Origin: Limnohabitans sp. 63ED37-2
GTDB lineage: Bacteria > Pseudomonadota > Gammaproteobacteria > Burkholderiales > Burkholderiaceae_C
Assembly: GCF_001412535.1 (NCBI RefSeq)
Contig: NZ_CP011774.1
Span: 1,607,501-1,671,500, forward strand
DNA length: 64,000 nt
Direction: 5' to 3'
The position numbers and the translations under genes are program-made. Numbering within the stretch: position 1 is the first letter of the stretch; every line of letters begins with the position of its first letter. The notes under the pieces were generated by a model. The model made no database searches. It saw only the letters and a list, made by a program, of their open reading frames with translations, and had not been told where the DNA came from. Of this stretch, positions 1-9,004 are shown piece after piece.

Positions 1-1825
1 TCGGGTTTTCTTCTTCCGGTTCATATCGGCTGCCGCCGATCAGTTTGCGGTATTCATTGCTCTTGAAGTCGGACAAACGCACGATGACCGGCTTGGGCCA
101 GAAAGCGGCGGCGATGCTGGCCACGCCTTCGGCGACCTTGTCGACATAGAAGGCTCGTGGCGATGCATGGCCACGGGCTACCGATTCAACAGCTTTCTTC
201 AAGTCGGCATCGATGGCGGGGTAATCCAAAATGGCCTTGGGGTGCACACCGATGTTGTTGTTGATGATGAATTCCAGACGGGCTAAGCCTACGCCGGCGT
301 TGGGCAACTGGGCAAAGTCAAAAGCCAACTGAGGGTTGCCCACGTTCATCATGATTTTGGTTTTGATCTCGGGCAGCACGCCGCGCTGAATCTCGCTGAT
401 CTCGGTCTCCAGCAAACCGTCGTAAATGTGGCCGGTATCGCCCTCTGCACAACTGACGGTGACCAGGGTGCCTTCGGTCAGTTGCTCGGTGGCGTTACCG
501 CAACCCACCACCGCCGGAATGCCCAATTCACGGGCAATGATGGCGGCATGGCAAGTGCGTCCGCCCCGATTGGTGACGATGGCGCTCGCGCGCTTCATCA
601 CCGGCTCCCAGTTTGGGTCCGTCATGTCGGTCACCAGCACATCGCCGGGCTGGACCTTGTCCATCTCGCTGATGTTGTGCACCAAGCGCACCGGGCCTGT
701 GCCGATCTTTTGACCAATCGCACGGCCCTCGGCCAAGATGGTGCTTTTGCCTTTGAGCTTGTAACGCAACTCAGGCGTGCCTTTGGCCTGGCTTTTCACG
801 GTTTCAGGGCGAGCTTGCAATATGTAGAGCAAACCGTCGGTGCCGTCTTTGCCCCATTCGATGTCCATGGGGCGGCCGTAATGCTGCTCGATCACCACCG
901 CGTAGCGGGCCAGTTGCTCGACCTCGTCATCGGTCAGGCTGTAGCGGTTGCGCAGTTCGGTGGGCACATCGGTGGTTTTGACCAGCTTGCCCGAGGCGGC
1001 TTTTTCTTCTGGGGTGGCGAAAACCATCTCGATGAGCTTGGAGCCCAGATTGCGGCGGATCACGCTGCGCTTGCCCGCGGCCAGCATGGGTTTGTGCACA
1101 TAGAACTCGTCTGGGTTCACCGCGCCCTGCACCACCGTTTCACCCAGGCCGTAGCTGGAGGTGATGAACACCACGTCTTCAAAACCCGACTCGGTGTCGA
1201 TGGTGAACATGACACCCGCCGCGCCCAAATCGGAGCGCACCATGCGCTGCACGCCCGCGGACAAGGCCACGTCGGCGTGGGCAAAACCCTTGTGCACGCG
1301 GTAGCTGATGGCGCGGTCGTTGTAAAGGGAGGCGAACACCTCCTTCATTTTGTGCAACACGTCCTCGATGCCGACCACATTCAAGAAGGTTTCTTGTTGA
1401 CCTGCGAAAGAAGCGTCCGGCAAGTCTTCGGCCGTAGCGGATGAGCGCACCGCAAACGAAGCCTCCGGGTTACTGCCTTGCAGGCGTACAAAGGCTTCTC
1501 GAATGGCTTGTTCCAGATCGGCTGGGAAAGGCTGGGCTTCGACCATGGCCCGGATTTCGGCCCCGGCAGCGGCCAAGGCACGCACATCTTCAGTGTCCAG
1601 TGCGTCCAAACGCGCGTTGATGCGCTCGGTCAGGCCACCAAACGCCAAAAACTGGCGAAAAGCGTGGGCGGTGGTGGCAAAGCCCGTGGGCACCCGAACG
1701 CCGGAAGGCAGCTGGGAAATCATCTCCCCCAAGCTGGCATTTTTGCCACCGACCGACTCGACGTCGGTCATGCGCAAAAGCTCGAAGGGAACGACCAGGG
1801 CGGTCTCACTGAAAAGATCAGACAT
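1..1825 (-). CDS. ppsA: Phosphoenolpyruvate synthase, 3'-truncated by the window edge
   Basis: Converts pyruvate, ATP and water to phosphoenolpyruvate, AMP and phosphate (gluconeogenesis, cytoplasm). About 608 N-terminal residues are visible of the roughly 800 usual for the family; the C-terminal part of the PEP-binding barrel lies beyond position 1. The protein starts MSDLFSETALVVPF and has the N-terminal ATP-grasp region (VGGKNASLGEM, then SFAVRSSATAEDLPDASFAG). The swivelling phosphohistidine domain carries GGRTCHAAIIARELG, whose His is the phosphorylated residue. It is transcribed divergently from its own regulator gene ppsR, 145 bp away, which strongly supports the call. The frame is open throughout. 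Confidence 0.96.
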   Translation of the reverse strand, partial: MSDLFSETALVVPFELLRMTDVESVGGKNASLGEMISQLPSGVRVPTGFATTAHAFRQFLAFGGLTERINARLDALDTEDVRALAAAGAEIRAMVEAQPFPADLEQAIREAFVRLQGSNPEASFAVRSSATAEDLPDASFAGQQETFLNVVGIEDVLHKMKEVFASLYNDRAISYRVHKGFAHADVALSAGVQRMVRSDLGAAGVMFTIDTESGFEDVVFITSSYGLGETVVQGAVNPDEFYVHKPMLAAGKRSVIRRNLGSKLIEMVFATPEEKAASGKLVKTTDVPTELRNRYSLTDDEVEQLARYAVVIEQHYGRPMDIEWGKDGTDGLLYILQARPETVKSQAKGTPELRYKLKGKSTILAEGRAIGQKIGTGPVRLVHNISEMDKVQPGDVLVTDMTDPNWEPVMKRASAIVTNRGGRTCHAAIIARELGIPAVVGCGNATEQLTEGTLVTVSCAEGDTGHIYDGLLETEISEIQRGVLPEIKTKIMMNVGNPQLAFDFAQLPNAGVGLARLEFIINNNIGVHPKAILDYPAIDADLKKAVESVARGHASPRAFYVDKVAEGVASIAAAFWPKPVIVRLSDFKSNEYRKLIGGSRYEPEEENP

Positions 1826-1970
1826 GCTAAAGCTCCAAAGTTAAAACCGGGCTCCAGAGCGCAGGTCAGGGTTGTGTTGTTCTTTTGATGGAACCCCAAG
1901 CGAACAGCTGTGGATAATTGACTGATTTTAGGGGTCTTGTTGACCTCGCCATTTGAAATAAATTACAAGC

Positions 1971-2792
1971 ATGCCCAAACGCACTGTATTTTTCGTCTCT
2001 GACGGCACCGGCATCACTGCCGAGACTTTTGGCAACGCCATTCTTGCCCAGTTCGACATGAAGTCACGCCATGTGCGATTGCCCTTCACCGACACCATCG
2101 ACAAAGCACACCAAGCGGTCCGGCAGATCAACCACACCGCAGAAACAGAGGGAACCAAACCCATTGTGTTCACCACCTTGGTGAACATGGACGTGCTCAA
2201 GGTACTGCAAGAACACTGCCAGGGCATGTTGCTCGACATGTTTGGCACCTTCGTCAACCCTCTGGAAGCCGAGCTCGGCATCAAGTCGCACCACCGAGTC
2301 GGTCGGTTTTCGGATGTCAGCAAAAGCAAGGAATACCACGACCGCATCGAAGCCATCAATTTTTCGCTGGCGCATGACGATGGCCAGTCCAACCGGGATT
2401 TGGAATCGGCCGATGTGATCTTGGTGGGTGTCAGCCGAAGCGGCAAAACCCCGACCAGTTTGTACCTGGCCATGCAGCACGGCCTCAAAGCAGCCAACTA
2501 CCCCCTGATTCCAGAAGATTTTGACCGCAGGCAATTGCCGCCTGCCTTGGTGCCGCACCGCACAAAAATCTTTGGTCTGAGCATCCACCCGGACCGATTG
2601 GCCGAGATCCGCGCCGAGCGCAGGCCCAATTCACGTTACGCCAGCATTGAAAACTGCCGCATGGAAGTCTCAGAAGCCGAAGCCATGATGCGCCGCTCAG
2701 GCATCCGCTGGCTGTCGACCACGACCAAGTCGATCGAAGAGATCGCCACCACCATCCTTCAGGAAATCAAGCCTGAGCGCTTGATTTACTGA
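1971..2792 (+). CDS. ppsR: PEP synthase regulatory protein (kinase/pyrophosphorylase)
   Basis: Bifunctional DUF299-family enzyme that inactivates PEP synthase by ADP-dependent threonine phosphorylation and reactivates it by phosphate-dependent dephosphorylation. The 273 residues match the usual family length. The N-terminus FFVSDGTGITAET (residues 7-19) and the P-loop GVSRSGKT (153-160) are both characteristic. The ATG at 1971 begins the conserved N-terminus (MPKRTVFFVSDG), so the start is secure. It faces ppsA divergently and meets glmM tail to tail, with 9 bp between the stop codons. Confidence 0.96.
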   Translation: MPKRTVFFVSDGTGITAETFGNAILAQFDMKSRHVRLPFTDTIDKAHQAVRQINHTAETEGTKPIVFTTLVNMDVLKVLQEHCQGMLLDMFGTFVNPLEAELGIKSHHRVGRFSDVSKSKEYHDRIEAINFSLAHDDGQSNRDLESADVILVGVSRSGKTPTSLYLAMQHGLKAANYPLIPEDFDRRQLPPALVPHRTKIFGLSIHPDRLAEIRAERRPNSRYASIENCRMEVSEAEAMMRRSGIRWLSTTTKSIEEIATTILQEIKPERLIY

Positions 2793-2801
2793 AGAGGTGC
2801 C

Positions 2802-4130
2802 TCAAGCCAAAGTGGCAGCGATGCGTTCAGCGCACGCTCTGGCCTGGTTGGCATCCCGAGCTTCGACCATGACACGAACCAGTGGCTCCGTCCCACTGGC
2901 CCGAATCAACACCCGCCCCGAATCGGCCAACTCGGCCTCTGCGGCACGCGTGGCGTCCCACAAAGGCTGGTGGCCTTGCCAGTCGAAACCGGGCTTCAAG
3001 CGCACATTGATCAGGGTTTGGGGGAACAACGTGATGCCCTCCAGCAACTGCGCCATGGTCTGGCCGCTGCCCACACAGGCCTGCAAAACCTGCAGGGCAC
3101 TGACCAGGCCGTCACCAGTGGTGTGCTTGTCCAGGGCCAGCAAGTGGCCCGAACCCTCACCGCCCAGAAGCCAGCCTTTGTCGTGCAACACCTCCAGCAC
3201 ATACCGGTCACCCACTTTGGCCCGAACAAACTGGACGCCGCGCTGCTTGAGCGCCACTTCCACCGCCAAGTTGGTCATCAAAGTGCCGACAGCTCCTGGC
3301 ACAGCTTCATCACGGGCTAAGCGGTCCGCAACCATCAAGTACAGCAACTCATCGCCATTAAAAAGTCGCCCGGTCGCGTCCACAAACTGCAGGCGGTCGG
3401 CATCCCCATCCAGGGCAATGCCGTAATCAGCCCGGTGTTCTTTGACTGCTTGGACCAAGGCTTCAGGATGGGTGGCCCCCACGCCTTTGTTGATGTTCAG
3501 ACCATCGGGAGAACAACCGATGGCAATGACCTCCGCACCCAGTTCATGAAACACTTTGGGCGCGATTTGATAAGCAGCGCCATGCGCTGCATCCACCACG
3601 ATCTTCAGGCCCTTGAGGGTCAGATCGTTCGAGAAAGTGCTTTTGCAAAACTCAATGTACCTGCCTGCTGCATCGTCCAAACGCCGGGTTTTGCCCAAAG
3701 CAGCAGAATCCACCCAGACGGGGTCTTCCAGCAAAGCAGCTTCCACAGCTTCTTCCCAGGCATCCGACAGCTTTTTGCCTTGGGCGTTGAAGAACTTGAT
3801 GCCATTGTCGGCAAACGGGTTGTGGCTCGCGCTGATCACCACCCCCAAGGATGCACGTTGTGCGCGGGTCAAGTAGGCCACCGCAGGTGTGGGAACTGGC
3901 CCGAGCAACACCACATCGACACCCGCAGAGTTAAAACCCGACTCCAGTGCACTTTCGAGCATGTAGCCTGAGATGCGGGTGTCTTTGCCAATCAACACGG
4001 TCGGGTGGGCTTCCTGTGTCTTCAACACCCGGCCAACAGCATGCGCCAAACGCAAAATGAAATCGGGCGTGATGGGGCTTTGACCCACGGTGCCACGGAT
4101 GCCATCTGTGCCGAAATATTGCCGCGCCAT
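2802..4130 (-). CDS. glmM: Phosphoglucosamine mutase
   Basis: Interconverts glucosamine-6-phosphate and glucosamine-1-phosphate on the route to UDP-GlcNAc for peptidoglycan and lipid A. The protein is 442 aa from the ATG at 4130, which is preceded by AGGAA and begins MARQYFGTDGIRG, the conserved family N-terminus; the longer open frame upstream is not used. The phosphoserine loop SASHNPFADNG has the catalytic serine at residue 102, and the metal-binding loop DGDADR follows near the middle. It lies 86 bp downstream of folP, the frequent bacterial pairing ftsH-folP-glmM. Confidence 0.97.
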   Translation of the reverse strand: MARQYFGTDGIRGTVGQSPITPDFILRLAHAVGRVLKTQEAHPTVLIGKDTRISGYMLESALESGFNSAGVDVVLLGPVPTPAVAYLTRAQRASLGVVISASHNPFADNGIKFFNAQGKKLSDAWEEAVEAALLEDPVWVDSAALGKTRRLDDAAGRYIEFCKSTFSNDLTLKGLKIVVDAAHGAAYQIAPKVFHELGAEVIAIGCSPDGLNINKGVGATHPEALVQAVKEHRADYGIALDGDADRLQFVDATGRLFNGDELLYLMVADRLARDEAVPGAVGTLMTNLAVEVALKQRGVQFVRAKVGDRYVLEVLHDKGWLLGGEGSGHLLALDKHTTGDGLVSALQVLQACVGSGQTMAQLLEGITLFPQTLINVRLKPGFDWQGHQPLWDATRAAEAELADSGRVLIRASGTEPLVRVMVEARDANQARACAERIAATLA

Positions 4131-4216
4131 GGAAATTCCTGATTTTTTTGATAAGGGTGTGGATTTTATCCCTTCAACCCGACGCTGATCACTGTGCCCA
4201 TCAGTCACTTTGTGGC

Positions 4217-5104
4217 TCATCGCGCTCCCGCGTGCTGATGCATGGCGAGCCAAATCTGGATGGCCTCGGCGGTTGCTTTGACATCGTGCACCCGCACCAC
4301 CGAAGCCCCACGCTCAAGCGCCAAAAGTGCTGCCGCAACACTGGCCACTTGCCGCTGTGCAGGCGCTGGGCCCTGCCCATCACGGGCGAGCACGGCACCC
4401 AAGGCCGACTTTCGGGACCATCCCGCCAAAACAGGACAGCCCAAACCCAGCAGATCGGCCTGGAACGCGAGCAATTGGAAATTTTGGGCCACGGTTTTGC
4501 CAAAACCGATGCCGGGATCCACCACCAATCGGGACGAAGACACGCCCAAGCTCAGCAGTGTGTCCAGACGCTCCCGCAAAAAAGTTTCCACAGCACTCAA
4601 GACATCGCCCGTCATGGGTTCGGTTTGCATGGTCTGTGGGTCACGGTGCATGTGCATCAGGCACACCCCGCAGCCTGGATGGGCGGCCACCACCTGCTCA
4701 GCCCCCGGTTGGCGCAAGGCCCATACATCGTTGATGATGTCCACGCCACCATCCAGCACGGCTTGCATCACTTCGGGCTTGTACGTGTCCACTGAGATGG
4801 GGACCTGCCAACGCACCACTTCATGCAAAAAAGGCGCCAGCCGGGACAACTCCTGTGCCAGTGGGACCACTTCAGCGCCCGGACGTGTGGACTCGGCACC
4901 CACATCCAGAATATCGGCGCCATCATGCAGCAGTTGCTCCGCATGGCGCAATGCAGCAGTGGTGTCAAAGCATTGCCCGCCATCGGAAAAAGAGTCTGGC
5001 GTCAGGTTGACGATGCCCATGATTTTGGGCCGAGACAGGTCCAAATCAAAACGTGTGGTTTGCCAACGCAAAGGGGTATGGGGGCGGTGAAGACGAGCGA
5101 CCAT
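4217..5104 (-). CDS. folP: Dihydropteroate synthase
   Basis: Condenses 6-hydroxymethyl-7,8-dihydropterin pyrophosphate with p-aminobenzoate in folate synthesis. The protein is 295 aa from the ATG at 5104 (MVARLHRPHTPLRW). The open frame extends further upstream, but that extension is low-complexity shadow sequence that crosses the ftsH terminator. Signatures are IMGIVNLTPDSFSDGG, DVGAESTRPGAE, VDPGIGFGKT and GWSRKS, in the family order. A terminator hairpin lies just before the start, so folP-glmM may depend on read-through or on a promoter of its own. Confidence 0.95.
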   Translation of the reverse strand: MVARLHRPHTPLRWQTTRFDLDLSRPKIMGIVNLTPDSFSDGGQCFDTTAALRHAEQLLHDGADILDVGAESTRPGAEVVPLAQELSRLAPFLHEVVRWQVPISVDTYKPEVMQAVLDGGVDIINDVWALRQPGAEQVVAAHPGCGVCLMHMHRDPQTMQTEPMTGDVLSAVETFLRERLDTLLSLGVSSSRLVVDPGIGFGKTVAQNFQLLAFQADLLGLGCPVLAGWSRKSALGAVLARDGQGPAPAQRQVASVAAALLALERGASVVRVHDVKATAEAIQIWLAMHQHAGAR

Positions 5105-5118
5105 CTGCTGATTTCCAT

Positions 5119-5145
5119 GAAAAACGGGGCCAGAGGGCCCCGTTG
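5119..5145 (-). terminator. Rho-independent terminator after ftsH
   Basis: On the minus strand AACGGGGCC, loop CTCT, then GGCCCCGTT followed by a T run. It begins about 20 bases after the ftsH stop and ends just before the folP start, so it would separate ftsH from folP-glmM. Confidence 0.8.
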
Positions 5146-5165
5146 ATTGAACAGCGCTTGGTAGA

Positions 5166-7094
5166 TCAAGCCGCTGTGGTGGCAGGTTCCGGTTGAACCG
5201 AAGGTGTCCCGCCGCCCTGACCGCCACCCGTGGGTGGTGTGCGGGGTGTCCAGTCCTTGGGCGGCAATGGATCACGGCCCGCCATGATGTCGGCGATCTG
5301 CTCTTTGTCGATGGTTTCCCACTCGAGCAAGGCCTTTGCCATGGCGTGCATCTGGGCACTGTGTTCCTCAATCAAACGACGTGCGAGACTGTACTGCTCA
5401 TCGATGATGCGGCGCACTTCCAAATCCACCTTTTGCATGGTGGACTCGCTCATGTTGGTGGTTTTGGTGACCGAGCGCCCCAAGAACACTTCGCCTTCGT
5501 TCTCGGCATACACCATCGGCCCAAGGGCATCGGTCATGCCATAACGCATGACCATGTCTCGTGCAATGGAGGTGGCCCGCTCGAAGTCGTTGCTGGCACC
5601 GGTGGTCATCTGGTTCATGAAGACCTCTTCGGCAATCCGCCCACCAAACAGCATGCTGATTTGGTTGAGCATGAACTCTTTGTCGTAGCTGTAGCGGTCC
5701 TTCTCGGGCAAGCTCATCGTCACGCCCAGGGCTCGGCCACGGGGAATGATGGTGACCTTGTGCACCGGATCGCACTTGGGCAGCAAATGGCCGATGAGGG
5801 CATGACCCGCTTCGTGGTAGGCCGTGTTGCGGCGCTCTTCCTCGGGCATGACCATGCTTTTGCGCTCGGGGCCCATCAGTATCTTGTCCTTGGCTTTTTC
5901 GAAGTCGACCATCTCCACCACACGGGCGTTGCGGCGGGCGGCCATCAAAGCCGCTTCGTTGCACAGGTTGGCCAAATCGGCACCGCTCATGCCGGGCGTG
6001 CCGCGAGCGATCACCGCCGCGTTCACGTCTTGGCCAATCGGCACTTTGCGCATGTGCACGTTCAGGATTTGCTCACGACCACGGATGTCGGGCAAGGTCA
6101 CATAAACCTGACGGTCAAAACGGCCGGGGCGCAACAAGGCGGCGTCCAGGATGTCAGGACGGTTGGTGGCCGCCACAACGATCACACCCAGATTGGTTTC
6201 AAAACCATCCATCTCAACCAGCATCTGGTTGAGGGTTTGCTCGCGTTCATCGTTACCGCCGCCCAGGCCTGCACCACGCTGGCGACCCACCGCGTCAATT
6301 TCGTCAATGAAAATGATGCAAGGCGCGTTCTTTTTGGCGTTTTCAAACATGTCGCGAACACGGGAAGCACCCACACCCACAAACATCTCGACAAAGTCAG
6401 AACCCGAAATGCTGAAAAACGGCACTTTGGCTTCGCCAGCAATGCTTTTGGCCAGCAGGGTTTTACCGGTTCCGGGAGGCCCCACCAACAACAAACCGCG
6501 TGGAATGCGACCGCCCAATTTCTGGAAGCGCTGAGGGTCCTTCAGGAAGTCGACCACTTCTTTGACTTCTTCCTTGGCTTCGTCACAACCGGCCACATCC
6601 GCAAACGTGGTGTTGTTGTTGTTCTCGTCCATCATGCGGGCCTTGGACTTGCCAAAGCTGAACGCCCCGCCCTTGCCGCCGCCTTGCATCTGGCGCATGA
6701 AGTACACCCAGACACCAATCAGCAACAACATGGGGCCCCAGCTGACCAACAAGGTCATGAGCAAGGAACCTTCTTCACGCGGTTTGACATCGAACTTGAT
6801 GCCGCTGCTGATCAGGTCGCCCACCAAGCCGCGATCCAGGTAAGTGGCCGTGGTCTTGATGCGGCGGTCATCGTTGGTGATGGCCAAGATTTCAGTGCCC
6901 CCGGGGCTTTCGGAAATCGTGGCGCTCTTGATCCTGTTGCTGCGCACCTCTTCCAAAAAATCAGAATAACCAATGGCGTTCGCACCAGCGACACCACGGT
7001 TGTCAAATTGCTTGAACAAGGTGAACAACACCATGGCAATCACCATCCAGACGGCAATTTTGGAAAACCAAGGGTTATTCAAGAGAGACTCCAA
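5166..7094 (-). CDS. ftsH: ATP-dependent zinc metalloprotease FtsH
   Basis: Inner-membrane AAA+ protease that degrades misassembled membrane proteins and short-lived regulators. The protein is 642 aa, a normal length. It has TM1 at about residues 12-28, a short periplasmic domain, and TM2 at about 112-132. Walker A is GPPGTGKT (205-212), Walker B is IIFIDEIDAVG, the second region of homology is around NRPDILDAALLRPGRFD, and the zinc site is HEAGH (427-431). A Gly/Pro-rich tail follows. It sits 94 bp downstream of rlmE on the same strand, the classic rlmE-ftsH pair. Confidence 0.98.
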   Translation of the reverse strand: MESLLNNPWFSKIAVWMVIAMVLFTLFKQFDNRGVAGANAIGYSDFLEEVRSNRIKSATISESPGGTEILAITNDDRRIKTTATYLDRGLVGDLISSGIKFDVKPREEGSLLMTLLVSWGPMLLLIGVWVYFMRQMQGGGKGGAFSFGKSKARMMDENNNNTTFADVAGCDEAKEEVKEVVDFLKDPQRFQKLGGRIPRGLLLVGPPGTGKTLLAKSIAGEAKVPFFSISGSDFVEMFVGVGASRVRDMFENAKKNAPCIIFIDEIDAVGRQRGAGLGGGNDEREQTLNQMLVEMDGFETNLGVIVVAATNRPDILDAALLRPGRFDRQVYVTLPDIRGREQILNVHMRKVPIGQDVNAAVIARGTPGMSGADLANLCNEAALMAARRNARVVEMVDFEKAKDKILMGPERKSMVMPEEERRNTAYHEAGHALIGHLLPKCDPVHKVTIIPRGRALGVTMSLPEKDRYSYDKEFMLNQISMLFGGRIAEEVFMNQMTTGASNDFERATSIARDMVMRYGMTDALGPMVYAENEGEVFLGRSVTKTTNMSESTMQKVDLEVRRIIDEQYSLARRLIEEHSAQMHAMAKALLEWETIDKEQIADIMAGRDPLPPKDWTPRTPPTGGGQGGGTPSVQPEPATTAA

Positions 7095-7188
7095 TCGAAA
7101 AAAATAACTGTCATCATTTTAGGCCTGCCAGAAGCCCTGTCGACACCCTTCAGGGGTTTTGGCCCTCGAAAAGCTGGGAATTAAGGTT

Positions 7189-7851
7189 TCAAGCCCCATG
7201 AATCAGCCCCACACCTACCAAAAAAGTCTCCGACGATTTGTCACGCGAGGATTTGGGCTTGATGGGCTTGACCACCTTGAAGGTCTCCTTGAACATCTTG
7301 ACGATCTGGCTGTAGCCACTGCCGTGAAAGACCTTGACCACCAAAGCGCCCTGGGGCTTCATGTGATTTTGGGCGAATTCCACGGCCAGCTCGATCAAAT
7401 GCTGGACCCGGGCCGCATCGGACGATTCAATGCCCGACAAATTGGGGGCCATGTCGGACACGACCACATCGGCCTGACGCCCCTGCAAGGCCGCCTCCAG
7501 CAGGGCGGCTACCTCGTTTTCGCGGAAATCCCCCTGAATGAATTGGACCCCTTCCACCGGCTCCATGGGCAGGATGTCGAGCGCAATGATGCAGCCGTTG
7601 AGTTCGCCCACGGCCGCACCGTCGGGTGACAAACGGCGGCGCAAATACTGGCTCCATGCGCCGGGAGCAGAGCCCAAGTCCACCACCAAGTGGCCAGGCC
7701 GAATCAGGCCCAGGGTCTCGTCGATTTCCTTGAGTTTGTAAGCCGCCCTCGCCCGGTAACCCTCTTTCAGGGCCAGTTTCACGTAGGTGTCATTCACATG
7801 GTCGTTCAACCACGCTTTGTTGACCTTTTTACTTTTGGTTTTGACTTTCAT
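7189..7851 (-). CDS. rlmE: 23S rRNA 2'-O-ribose uridine-2552 methyltransferase
   Basis: Uses S-adenosylmethionine to methylate U2552 in the A loop of 23S rRNA, a late step in large-subunit assembly. The protein is 220 aa from the ATG at 7851 (MKVKTKSKKVNKAWLNDHVND). The SAM-binding motif is VVDLGSAPGAWSQYL and the catalytic-region motif is VVSDMAPNLSG. The FtsJ family usually has 200-220 residues. It is divergent from yhbY, with 31 bp between the starts, and upstream of ftsH, a neighbourhood conserved in proteobacteria. Confidence 0.96.
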   Translation of the reverse strand: MKVKTKSKKVNKAWLNDHVNDTYVKLALKEGYRARAAYKLKEIDETLGLIRPGHLVVDLGSAPGAWSQYLRRRLSPDGAAVGELNGCIIALDILPMEPVEGVQFIQGDFRENEVAALLEAALQGRQADVVVSDMAPNLSGIESSDAARVQHLIELAVEFAQNHMKPQGALVVKVFHGSGYSQIVKMFKETFKVVKPIKPKSSRDKSSETFLVGVGLIHGA

Positions 7852-7882
7852 TCTTTTGCGTCCTTGCGGGGATAATACGGGG

Positions 7883-8356
7883 ATGCCCCAAATACAACTC
7901 ACACCTGCCGAGCGCAAAGTTTTTCGCGCCGATGCCCATCACCTGGATCCGGTCGTCATGATCGGCGGCGATGGCCTGACCCCTGCCGTCATCAAGGAAA
8001 CCGAAGCGGCCCTGAACGCCCACGGCCTGATCAAGATCCGCGTGCTGGGCGATGACCGCGCTGCTCGCGATGCCATGTTCGCGCAACTGGCCGATCAACT
8101 CAGCGCCGCGCCCATCCAGCACATTGGCAAACTGCTGATCCTTTGGCGTCCACAGCCCGAAAAAGTCAAAGAGCACGACGATGACCGCAAAGCCGGTCCT
8201 CGCGACTTCAAGATCCTCAAATACAGCTCACGCGGCGGCCAACGCCCAGAAGTCAAAACCGTTCGTGTGCTGGGCAACCAACGCCTGGCCGCTGGCGGAC
8301 AGATCAAGCGGGCCAAGCCCAAGCAAAAATCGGTCAAAAAAGGCCGCCACGACTGA
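7883..8356 (+). CDS. yhbY: YhbY-family RNA-binding protein (CRM domain)
   Basis: Small CRM-domain protein that binds pre-50S ribosomal particles. The protein is 157 aa from the ATG at 7883 (MPQIQLTPAERKVFRADAH). The CRM domain occupies about residues 1-97 with a GGDGLTPAVIKE motif (a GxxG-type RNA-binding loop) and ends at LILWRPQPEK. A Lys/Arg-rich tail of about 60 residues extends beyond the E. coli protein, common in betaproteobacterial homologues. A 5' extension of the open frame overlaps rlmE and is rejected as start. Confidence 0.93.
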   Translation: MPQIQLTPAERKVFRADAHHLDPVVMIGGDGLTPAVIKETEAALNAHGLIKIRVLGDDRAARDAMFAQLADQLSAAPIQHIGKLLILWRPQPEKVKEHDDDRKAGPRDFKILKYSSRGGQRPEVKTVRVLGNQRLAAGGQIKRAKPKQKSVKKGRHD

Positions 8357-8396
8357 AATGCGAACCGCCCGCTTGCGGGCTGGCACTCACCACACA

Positions 8397-8420
8397 GGCC
8401 GCTGAACAGCGGCCTTTGTA
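8397..8420 (+). terminator. Weak terminator after yhbY
   Basis: GGCCGCT, loop GAAC, AGCGGCC, then TTTGTATT on the plus strand, 40 bases after the yhbY stop and just before the convergent greA stop. The T tract is imperfect. Confidence 0.55.
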
Positions 8421-8425
8421 TTGGC

Positions 8426-8902
8426 TCAAACGTAGGACACGCCCACGATTTCGTAGCGGCGCACGCCTCCAGGCGCCTGCACTTCGGCCACATCGCCCTC
8501 TTCCTTGCCGATCAAGGCGCGTGCAATGGGGCTGCTAATGTTGATCAAGCCCAGCTTCAAATCGGCCTCGTCCTCACCCACGATTTGGTAGGTCACGGCC
8601 TCACCTGAGCTCTCGTCTTCCAACTCGACGGTGGTGCCAAAGACAACGCGGCCGCCCGCATCCACCGAAGCAGGGTCGATGATCTGTGCGGCCGACAGCT
8701 TGCCTTCGATTTCCTGAATCCGGCCTTCAATGAAGCCCTGACGGTCTTTGGCCGCATCGTATTCGGCGTTCTCACTCAGGTCGCCCTGGGCACGCGCTTC
8801 GGCAATGGCCTGGATCACGCCGGGGCGGTCTACCGTTTTGAGGCGGTGCAACTCGTCCTTGAGTTTTTCAGCACCACGTTTGGTGATCGGGATGGTTGAC
8901 AT
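8426..8902 (-). CDS. greA: Transcription elongation factor GreA
   Basis: Stimulates transcript cleavage in backtracked RNA polymerase through the secondary channel. The protein is 158 aa, the exact family size. The N-terminal coiled coil (about residues 5-75) carries the tip acidic residues in GDLSENAEYDAAKD, and the C-terminal FKBP-like domain includes YQIVGEDEADLKLGLINISSPIARAL in parts. It lies downstream of carB on the same strand but is separated from it by a terminator. Confidence 0.97.
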   Translation of the reverse strand: MSTIPITKRGAEKLKDELHRLKTVDRPGVIQAIAEARAQGDLSENAEYDAAKDRQGFIEGRIQEIEGKLSAAQIIDPASVDAGGRVVFGTTVELEDESSGEAVTYQIVGEDEADLKLGLINISSPIARALIGKEEGDVAEVQAPGGVRRYEIVGVSYV

Positions 8903-8914
8903 GTTCGGTTCTCC

Positions 8915-8950
8915 AAAAGCAAACCGCCGAGTTTTGGAACTCGGCGGTCA
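8915..8950 (-). terminator. Rho-independent terminator between carB and greA
   Basis: Perfect ten-base stem CCGCCGAGTT / AACTCGGCGG with loop CCAA (minus strand), followed by TTTGCTTTT. It ends the carAB transcript, so greA probably has its own promoter or relies on read-through. Confidence 0.8.
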
Positions 8951-9004
8951 ATCACAACATTATGCCTTGCACCCTTTGGGGAGTGCAGAACAACAGACCA
9001 GGCT

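Noticed and set aside
428..1444. 338-codon open frame on the plus strand
   Set aside because: Runs antisense to ppsA, is rich in His/Gly/Gln as expected of a GC-rich complement, and matches no family. The ppsA frame on the other strand is unmistakable.
1940..1970. TTGACC and TTACAA spaced 17 bp just before ppsR
   Set aside because: A start from this pair would fall at or after the ppsR ATG, so it cannot serve that gene as annotated.
5193..7184. 663-codon open frame antisense to ftsH
   Set aside because: His/Gln/Gly-rich mirror of the ftsH codons with no recognisable domain.
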